Source: Bacillota bacterium (GTDB lineage Bacteria; Bacillota; Clostridia; Acetivibrionales; JAEZXR01). From it: a DNA stretch of 44,288 nt. Where the stretch lies: contig JAEZXR010000108.1 of assembly GCA_023419605.1 (NCBI GenBank), positions 1-44,288 of the forward strand, in the 5' to 3' direction. Below, one piece after another: positions 38,500 to 44,288 of this stretch. The notes under the pieces are model-generated. The model was given only the letters and a program-made list of their open reading frames with translations. It was not told the DNA's origin and ran no database searches. Position 1 is the stretch's first letter. Every line of letters starts with the position of its first letter. Position numbers and translations under genes: made by a program.

Positions 38500-41400
38500 A
38501 TGGGAGATGCAAAGTGGACGGAGGAGCAGCTGCTGGCCATCACGGAGAGCGGGCGCAACCTGCTGGTGGCGGCCGCGGCAGGAGCCGGTAAGACTGCGGT
38601 TCTTGTAGAACGAATCATACGGAAGATTACGGATGAAAAACATCCTGTAGATATTGACCGACTGCTGGTAGTGACATTTACCAATGCGGCGGCGGCAGAA
38701 ATGCGGGAAAGGATTGGACATGCCATTTCCATGGCATTGGACAAAAATCCGGACTCCTATACGCTGCAGCGCCAGATGACCTTGTTAAACAAGGCGAGCA
38801 TTACTACCATACATTCCTTTTGCCTGGATGTCATACGGAATAATTTCCACTGTATTGATCTGGACCCAGGGTTCCGAATTGCGGATGATACGGAATGTAC
38901 GCTGATGAAAATGGAACTGCTGGACGAGCTTTTTGATGGAATGTATGAGGAGGAAAACCGTACAGAGGAATTTATACAATTGGTGGAATGCTACGCGGGG
39001 AGCAAGGATGACAGCCTGCTTCAGGAAATGGTATTGTCCCTGTACGAGTTTGTACAGAGTTCTCCCTGGCCGGACCAATGGCTGGAAGAAAAGTCGGAGG
39101 CTTTTAACCTTGTGGAAGGGACTGACTTTGGAAGCACTCCCTGGGCTGAGGTGCTGATGAAAAGCCTTCGAATCGAACTGGCTGGCCTCTGTACCATGAT
39201 CCGCATGGCTTTCGAGCTGGCTTCAAGCGCTGAGGGGCTCGAGCCCTATGCAGCAAATCTTCAGGAGGATTTGAGCGGATTACGGGTTTTGGAGGAAAGC
39301 TGCGCAGGTGGATGGGATGAAACCTGTAGGGCATTTTCTGCCTTTGCTTTCGGCAAACTGGGCCGCTGCGGTAAAGATGCGGATAAAAGCAAACAGGAAC
39401 AGGTGAAGCAGATTCGGGATGAAGTAAAGAAGCGGGTGAAGAAGATCTACGAGGATCTGTTTGTATATGACTCGAAACAGATTGTTAGCGATCTCCAGAC
39501 CATTTACCCGGCTATAAAGGGCCTGGCGGGGCTGGTAAAGGAGTTTGGCAGAAAATATACGGCAAAGAAGAGAGAAAAGGCTTTGCTGGATTTTAACGAC
39601 CTGGAGCATTTGTGTATTGAGATACTATCGGTGCGCGATGAAGAAGGAAATATCCTTCCATCCAAAGTAGCGCTGGGTTTGCGGGAGCGGTTTGAGGAAA
39701 TTCTGGTGGACGAGTACCAGGATAGCAATCTGGTTCAGGAAGTTATGTTAAAAATGATCTCGCGCAATAGCAGCGAAACTCCCAATATTTTTATGGTAGG
39801 AGACGTAAAACAGAGTATCTACAGGTTCCGGCAAGCAAATCCGGAACTGTTCCTGGAAAAATACAAAACCTACCCGGGAGAGGGGGGAACCTCCAGCCGG
39901 AAGATCCTGCTTTTTAAGAATTTCAGAAGCAGGGGGGAAGTGATCAATAGTGTCAATTTCATATTTAAACAGATCATGTCACCGAACGCAGGAGAGCTGG
40001 ATTATAACGATATGGAGGCACTGAATCTCGGCGCCAGCTTTGAAAAGGTAGAAGACCCTGATGCCATAGCAGGAGGAAATGTGGAGTTACATCTCCTGGA
40101 TCGGACAGAAGCGCAGGACATGGGGGAAGAGAGCGATGAGACGTCAGTTCAGGAGGAGACAGATGCAGAGGAAGTTCCTGAGGAGGAAGAGGAGCTTCCG
40201 GATGCGATCCGAGCTGAAGCCCGGGTGGTTGTAAGACGAATCAAGGAGCTGATGGAACCGGACCGGGAAGGCAGACGTCTCCATGTCTTTGATAAAAGCA
40301 TCAACGCATACAGAAAACCGGAATTCAGAGACGTTGTCATTTTACTTCGCTCCACTAAAAACTGGGCGGAAACCTTTGTTGAGGAGCTTGGAAATCAGGG
40401 AATTCCTGCTTATGCGGATTCAGCCAGCGGGTATTTCAGAACCATTGAAGTGCAAGTCGTATTATCCCTGCTGCAAATTATAGATAATCCGATGCAGGAT
40501 ATCCCGCTGCTGGCGGTGCTCAAATCACCCATCGGAGGCTTTAGTGCAGAAGAGTTGATTGATATGCGAATGGCGGACCGGGAAGGTTCGTTCTTTGAAG
40601 CCATGAAACAGTTTGCTGCGGGGGAGCAGGATGAAGCGACCCGAAGAAAGACACGGGCCTTCCTGGATCGATTGCAGCTGTGGAGGGAAAAATCGCTGTA
40701 TATACCCACGGATGAGCTTATATGGTACCTGTATGAAGACAGCGGATATTACAGCTTTGCCGGTGCCATGCCCGGTGGAATTCAGCGGCAGGCCAATCTG
40801 CGGATTTTATTTGAAAGGGCGCGGCAATACGAGGAAACCAGCTATAAGGGACTCTTTAACTTCATCAATTTCATCAACAAACTGAAAAGCAGCAGCGGTG
40901 ATATGGGAAGTGCAAAAATCCTGGGTGAAAATGAGAATGTCGTAAGGATTATGAGCATACATAAAAGTAAGGGACTGGAATTTCCGATTGTTTTTGTCTC
41001 AGGCTGCGGCAAGAGCTTTAATCTGCAGGATATGAACCGAAGCATACTGGTGCACCAGACATTGGGCTTTGGCCCCGATTTTGTCGATCACAGAAGACGG
41101 ATTACCTACCCAACCATCCCCAAACAGGCTCTCCGGTACAAGTCCCGGATTGAGAGCTTGTCAGAGGAAATGAGAATTTTGTATGTAGCATTAACCCGGG
41201 CTCGGGAGAAGCTTATACTGACAGGGACTGTAAAAAACACGGAGAAGACGCTTTCGCGATGGGCACGATGCCTTGAATCCAAAGGAAACAAGCTTCCTGA
41301 ATATGATATGTTGAAGGCAAGGAACTATCTGGACTGGATCGGCCCTTCACTGATACGGCACAAGGCGTTCGACGGGCTGCGCAGACTGGCAGGGGTGGAA

Positions 41401-42285
41401 GAACTGGCAAAGCAGAAAGCGGACAATTTGCTGGAAGACCCCTCCTTATGGGAAGCCAGAAAATGGAGTGTTACAGAATTGGTTTCAGGGAAAGCGGGAG
41501 AAGGAGCGGAGGGGCAGGTACAGCAAGAAAGCTTCAGGAACCTGGATCTGGAAAAGGTATATAGTAGCTACGGGGATGAAATCGAGAGACGGTTGAGCTG
41601 GAAGTATAAATATCCGCTTTCTTCGAAGCTGGCGGCAAAACTGACAGTTACAGAGCTAAAGCGGCTTTATAACGAGCGGGGCACCGGAGAAAGCGAGAGC
41701 CAGTCTTACTACCTTCCCGCACTGGTTAAAAAGCCTGTGTTTCTGGAAGGAGCAAAAGGCCTTTCCGCCGTGGAGAAAGGGACCATCATGCATTTTGTCA
41801 TGCAGCATCTGGATTTGCATCGGGTGAACAGTCAACAAGAGGTTGAGGAACAGATCCGGGAAATGATAAGGGCTGAATTGCTTACAGAACAGCAGGTACA
41901 GGGAATCGCAACGATGAAGATCATGAAATTCTTTCATTCACCTCTGGGACAAAGAATGCTGCAAGCAGACAGGGTGAACCGGGAAGTTCCGTTTAATCTT
42001 GAAATCTCTTGTGAAGAGGTCTATGGGAAATCCCAGGTTGAAGAATGCGAAGAGGAGTCTGTCCTTTTGCAGGGAGTGATCGACTGTTTTTTTGAAGAAG
42101 GGGGAGAAGCTGTTCTGGTAGACTATAAAACCGATTATGTTCAGGCGGGGCAAACCGATTCCATAAAGGATAAGTATAAACTTCAAATCGAATACTATAA
42201 GAGGGCGCTTGAAACCATTACCGGTATGCGGGTAAAGGAAAAGTACCTTTACTTGTTTTGGAATGGAGAAGTTGTGGGAATCTAG
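38500..42285 (+). CDS. addA: AddA, ATP-dependent helicase-nuclease subunit A
   Basis: A 1,261-residue UvrD-type helicase with C-terminal nuclease. Walker A AAAGAGKT (25-32), VTFTNAAAAEMRERIG (motif Ia), LLDFNDLEHL, VDEYQDSN (motif II), GDVKQSIYRFRQANPELF (motif III), RIMSIHKSKGLEFPIVFV (motif V) and YVALTRAREKLILTG (motif VI). The nuclease site is VLVDYKTDYV near residue 1207. Between helicase blocks (about 540-570) is a very acidic insert (EETDAEEVPEEEEELPD). GGAGTGAT precedes ATG 38500. With AddB it replaces RecBCD; the recombination hotspot it reads is not deducible here. Confidence 0.96.
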   Translation: MGDAKWTEEQLLAITESGRNLLVAAAAGAGKTAVLVERIIRKITDEKHPVDIDRLLVVTFTNAAAAEMRERIGHAISMALDKNPDSYTLQRQMTLLNKASITTIHSFCLDVIRNNFHCIDLDPGFRIADDTECTLMKMELLDELFDGMYEEENRTEEFIQLVECYAGSKDDSLLQEMVLSLYEFVQSSPWPDQWLEEKSEAFNLVEGTDFGSTPWAEVLMKSLRIELAGLCTMIRMAFELASSAEGLEPYAANLQEDLSGLRVLEESCAGGWDETCRAFSAFAFGKLGRCGKDADKSKQEQVKQIRDEVKKRVKKIYEDLFVYDSKQIVSDLQTIYPAIKGLAGLVKEFGRKYTAKKREKALLDFNDLEHLCIEILSVRDEEGNILPSKVALGLRERFEEILVDEYQDSNLVQEVMLKMISRNSSETPNIFMVGDVKQSIYRFRQANPELFLEKYKTYPGEGGTSSRKILLFKNFRSRGEVINSVNFIFKQIMSPNAGELDYNDMEALNLGASFEKVEDPDAIAGGNVELHLLDRTEAQDMGEESDETSVQEETDAEEVPEEEEELPDAIRAEARVVVRRIKELMEPDREGRRLHVFDKSINAYRKPEFRDVVILLRSTKNWAETFVEELGNQGIPAYADSASGYFRTIEVQVVLSLLQIIDNPMQDIPLLAVLKSPIGGFSAEELIDMRMADREGSFFEAMKQFAAGEQDEATRRKTRAFLDRLQLWREKSLYIPTDELIWYLYEDSGYYSFAGAMPGGIQRQANLRILFERARQYEETSYKGLFNFINFINKLKSSSGDMGSAKILGENENVVRIMSIHKSKGLEFPIVFVSGCGKSFNLQDMNRSILVHQTLGFGPDFVDHRRRITYPTIPKQALRYKSRIESLSEEMRILYVALTRAREKLILTGTVKNTEKTLSRWARCLESKGNKLPEYDMLKARNYLDWIGPSLIRHKAFDGLRRLAGVEELAKQKADNLLEDPSLWEARKWSVTELVSGKAGEGAEGQVQQESFRNLDLEKVYSSYGDEIERRLSWKYKYPLSSKLAAKLTVTELKRLYNERGTGESESQSYYLPALVKKPVFLEGAKGLSAVEKGTIMHFVMQHLDLHRVNSQQEVEEQIREMIRAELLTEQQVQGIATMKIMKFFHSPLGQRMLQADRVNREVPFNLEISCEEVYGKSQVEECEEESVLLQGVIDCFFEEGGEAVLVDYKTDYVQAGQTDSIKDKYKLQIEYYKRALETITGMRVKEKYLYLFWNGEVVGI

Positions 42286-42337
42286 GTTCCTTCGCTTGAT
42301 GAGTGAGGAACCGGTGCCGGACCGCGCCAGCGCGGGC
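42285..42337. repeat. Two adjacent small hairpins after addA
   Basis: GGTTCCT/AGGAACC (42285-42291 and 42306-42312) directly follows the addA stop, then CCGCGCCAGCGCGG forms a compact GC stem. No T-run, so perhaps mRNA-end stabilisers or an extragenic palindrome. The remaining sequence to 42426 has no gene. Confidence 0.5.
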
Positions 42338-42426
42338 AAAGAAACAATTCAAGAAGGAAGTAGTGCCCTATAAGCGGTACTATAGCTTGCAATTTGCAAT
42401 TGACAAGTAGAACTGGAAAATGTAAA

Positions 42427-43287
42427 ATGATGGATAATGTTATTTTGAAAGATAGTGGTGGCATGGAAGGATTGACATTTAAGGCTTTTGCCGTTACAAA
42501 CGAGATTGATTTGAATAAGATTGCCATTGAGTGTGGGATTCCGAAGAAGTATACCTGGGAAGAGCCACTGATATTGCAGGATGATGTTCTGGGGAGGATT
42601 CTGAATAAGGAGACCGTAAAGGATGAAAAGGTTCTGGTTTTCTCTTTTGGCAGCTTTGTATATATCAATTCGACACCGGAGCATATAGCCCGGTTTTTAG
42701 GCTATTTGAAGAAAATTAAGGGTGATATGGAACTGCGAAACTTCGAACGGTATTCCGATGATTACGCACTTCATATCGAGGCAGAAAAGGAAACCGAACT
42801 GACAGACGAGTATGTAGTGGCGTCTGAGTATCAGATTTTTTATCCGGAACTGATTTCTACCGTTTTGGCAAAATCAGTGGCATTGGAAAGAACGGAAGAA
42901 CAATTAGGCAAAATTCTCGATAATCTGGAGAGTAAGATCGAAAATCTGGAAAAGGGAAAGATGAATATCGGCAATAAGGAGCTGGCGAGGACTACATCCC
43001 GGATTGTCCGACACGAATATAATACCATTGCCTATATCATGATCCTGGATAAGCCGGATATAACCTGGGTCAACAGTGAAGCAGAAGAATTTTACAGCAT
43101 GATGTCGGAGTTTTTTGAGCTTAACGACCGGTATGAGATTATAAAGCGAAAAACCGAAATTCTCAAAAGCATTATTGACGGACTTGGTTCCATCAGCCAT
43201 TCCATAAGGGGACTCTTTGTGGAATGGGTGATCGTGGGGCTTATCGTCATTGAAGTAATTCTTATGATTTGGGATATGATTCTATGA
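42427..43287 (+). CDS. RMD1/YagE family (DUF155) protein, first of a pair
   Basis: A 286-residue protein of the DUF155 (Sif2/RMD1/YagE) family, known from fungi to bacteria without a settled function. Features: LTFKAFAVTNEIDLNKIA at the start, the core strand EKVLVFSFGSFVYIN, YPELISTVLAKSVALERTEE leading into a helical region, GKMNIGNKELARTTSRIVRHEYN, and a C-terminal membrane helix (about 262-283, VEWVIVGLIVIEVILMIW). So it is a tail-anchored cytosolic protein. Ribosome site is weak; ATG 42427 or 42430. It overlaps the next gene by 4 nt (ATGA). Confidence 0.82.
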   Translation: MMDNVILKDSGGMEGLTFKAFAVTNEIDLNKIAIECGIPKKYTWEEPLILQDDVLGRILNKETVKDEKVLVFSFGSFVYINSTPEHIARFLGYLKKIKGDMELRNFERYSDDYALHIEAEKETELTDEYVVASEYQIFYPELISTVLAKSVALERTEEQLGKILDNLESKIENLEKGKMNIGNKELARTTSRIVRHEYNTIAYIMILDKPDITWVNSEAEEFYSMMSEFFELNDRYEIIKRKTEILKSIIDGLGSISHSIRGLFVEWVIVGLIVIEVILMIWDMIL

Positions 43288-44144
43288 AGCAGATTACTTT
43301 CAGTACATACAAGGTAGCAGACCGGTTTCCCTTGGGAAGGATCGCGGAGTACTTTAAATTTCAGAACACTGCAAGCTGGAGAGAATACATCGTCATTGAT
43401 TCCGTAAACCTGGAAAAGGTGCTGAAATACAGCACGACAGAAAAAAGAGCCTATATTTTCAAATTTGGGTGCATGACCTTTGTAAACTTCAATCAGGATG
43501 AGGTATATACCTTCTTGGAGTTTTTACAATCGCTGGTGGGAAAATTGGATTATGTTCTGTTTTCCAGATTTAATGAGAGTCATTCCATGGAGCTGTATGA
43601 TGACGGTACCTGCAGTCTTTGGGTTAGCGGGGATGAAAGGGTGCCCTGGAGTGAGGGAATCGACGATATCGTTGCTATTATACTGGCAAAATCTACGGAG
43701 TTATATAAAATCGAGGTGGAATTATCCGATCTTCTGGACGAAACGGAAAATTTCATTTTTTATCTTCAAAAAGGAAAGCTTCGCGCCAATACAAGGCGGG
43801 TCACTTCTACGGTAGCCCGGACCGTCCGATTCAGATACCGGGGAATTGAAAGCATAAAGATACTGGACAGACCCCGTGAGGCAGATGGGGGAATCCTTTC
43901 AAGACAGGTATATGACCAAATGGCAGCGTACTACGAATTGGAAGACCGGTACGAAGTGCTGGAAGGCCAGATGGATAACCTCCAGTCCATTACAGAGAGC
44001 TATTTTAAGCTGGGAAAAAATCAAACGGAAAATCGTCTGTTATGGCTGGAAGTCTTTCTTTTGGCATTGTTTCCGTTGTTTCACACCATCCAGCATGTGG
44101 CAGGGCTGCGAGAATGGGTTTCGGCTTTTATAAGATTGAAGTAA
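43284..44144 (+). CDS. RMD1/YagE family (DUF155) protein, second of a pair
   Basis: A 286-residue paralogue of the preceding protein, the same length and order: ITFSTYKVADRFPLGRIAEY, EKRAYIFKFGCMTFVNF, DIVAIILAKSTELYKIEVEL, KGKLRANTRRVTSTVARTVR, then a C-terminal membrane helix (LLWLEVFLLALFPLFHTI). ATG 43284 overlaps the previous stop in ATGA; the longer frame from TTG 43269 has no support. Equal length and translational coupling suggest a heteromeric complex made 1:1. Followed by 144 nt with no recognised feature to the window's end. Confidence 0.82.
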   Translation: MKQITFSTYKVADRFPLGRIAEYFKFQNTASWREYIVIDSVNLEKVLKYSTTEKRAYIFKFGCMTFVNFNQDEVYTFLEFLQSLVGKLDYVLFSRFNESHSMELYDDGTCSLWVSGDERVPWSEGIDDIVAIILAKSTELYKIEVELSDLLDETENFIFYLQKGKLRANTRRVTSTVARTVRFRYRGIESIKILDRPREADGGILSRQVYDQMAAYYELEDRYEVLEGQMDNLQSITESYFKLGKNQTENRLLWLEVFLLALFPLFHTIQHVAGLREWVSAFIRLK

Positions 44145-44288
44145 AAAACAAGAAGACATGAGGACGGCAGACCAATGCTGTCAACTTAAGAATCTAATAT
44201 GATTTCAGAATAGTTATGCGATTTTGTATGCAAACAATACTCTAATTAGCAAGTGCTTAATTCTATATCAGGGAAAGCGTGAAATTCT

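Overview
The window reads as an anaerobic, endospore-forming Firmicute of the class Clostridia; the exact genus is not claimed. Reasons: Gram-positive ribosome binding sites (AGGAGG-type) before nearly every gene, a PPi-type phosphofructokinase with a class II aldolase, an S-layer-homology (SLH) wall protein, a DacF-like carboxypeptidase, AddAB instead of RecBCD, CBO0543-type membrane proteins, and two spore-coat-like genes with textbook sigma-K promoters. No rRNA, tRNA, CRISPR array, prophage or complete insertion sequence was seen.

Layout. 1-1.4 kb: PPi-type phosphofructokinase (minus). 1.6-2.7 kb: a Ni/Co (czcD-type) riboswitch with its terminator and a CDF metal exporter. 2.7-4.6 kb: two paralogous spore-surface-type genes, each with its own sigma-K-like promoter and terminator. 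4.8-8.6 kb: a MacA/MacB-like ABC export operon. 9-13.7 kb: an SLH protein, then a response regulator/histidine kinase pair. 14-18.1 kb: fructose-bisphosphate aldolase and a three-gene set related to 2-hydroxyacyl-CoA dehydratases and their activator. 18.7-19.9 kb: an endonuclease Q homologue. 19.9-21.5 kb: a c-di-AMP (ydaO) riboswitch, a DapB-like reductase and DarA, the c-di-AMP-binding PII-like protein. 21.5-25.7 kb, minus strand: a DacF-like protein with altered active-site motifs and a P-type cation ATPase preceded by a Mn2+ (yybP-ykoY) riboswitch. 25.7-30.2 kb: two tiny genes, a CmpB-like membrane protein, a phosphodiester glycosidase, a membrane-anchored probable beta-propeller, thioredoxin and a DivIVA-like coiled-coil protein. 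30.2-34.2 kb: an unusual divergent locus with two geranylgeranyl-reductase-like flavoproteins, two CBO0543-like membrane proteins, two small helical proteins and a 32-residue membrane peptide around a 197-nt multi-hairpin element. 34.3-42.3 kb: an EamA half-transporter, addB and addA. 42.4-44.1 kb: two overlapping RMD1/YagE (DUF155) genes.

Three riboswitches (Ni/Co, c-di-AMP, Mn) each sit between a good promoter and an intrinsic terminator, so cation and second-messenger homeostasis is prominent here. In the c-di-AMP unit the ligand-sensing RNA and a ligand-binding protein lie in one transcription unit, which suggests feedback.

Several non-coding repeats stand out: a ~250-bp MITE-like element in two copies, each inserted into the loop of another hairpin repeat; a pair of fold-back elements with conserved arms and different centres; and an inverted repeat that supplies the last codons of addB. 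The best candidates for something undescribed are the divergent flavoprotein/CBO0543 locus with its multi-hairpin element, and the riboswitch-dapB-like-darA unit.
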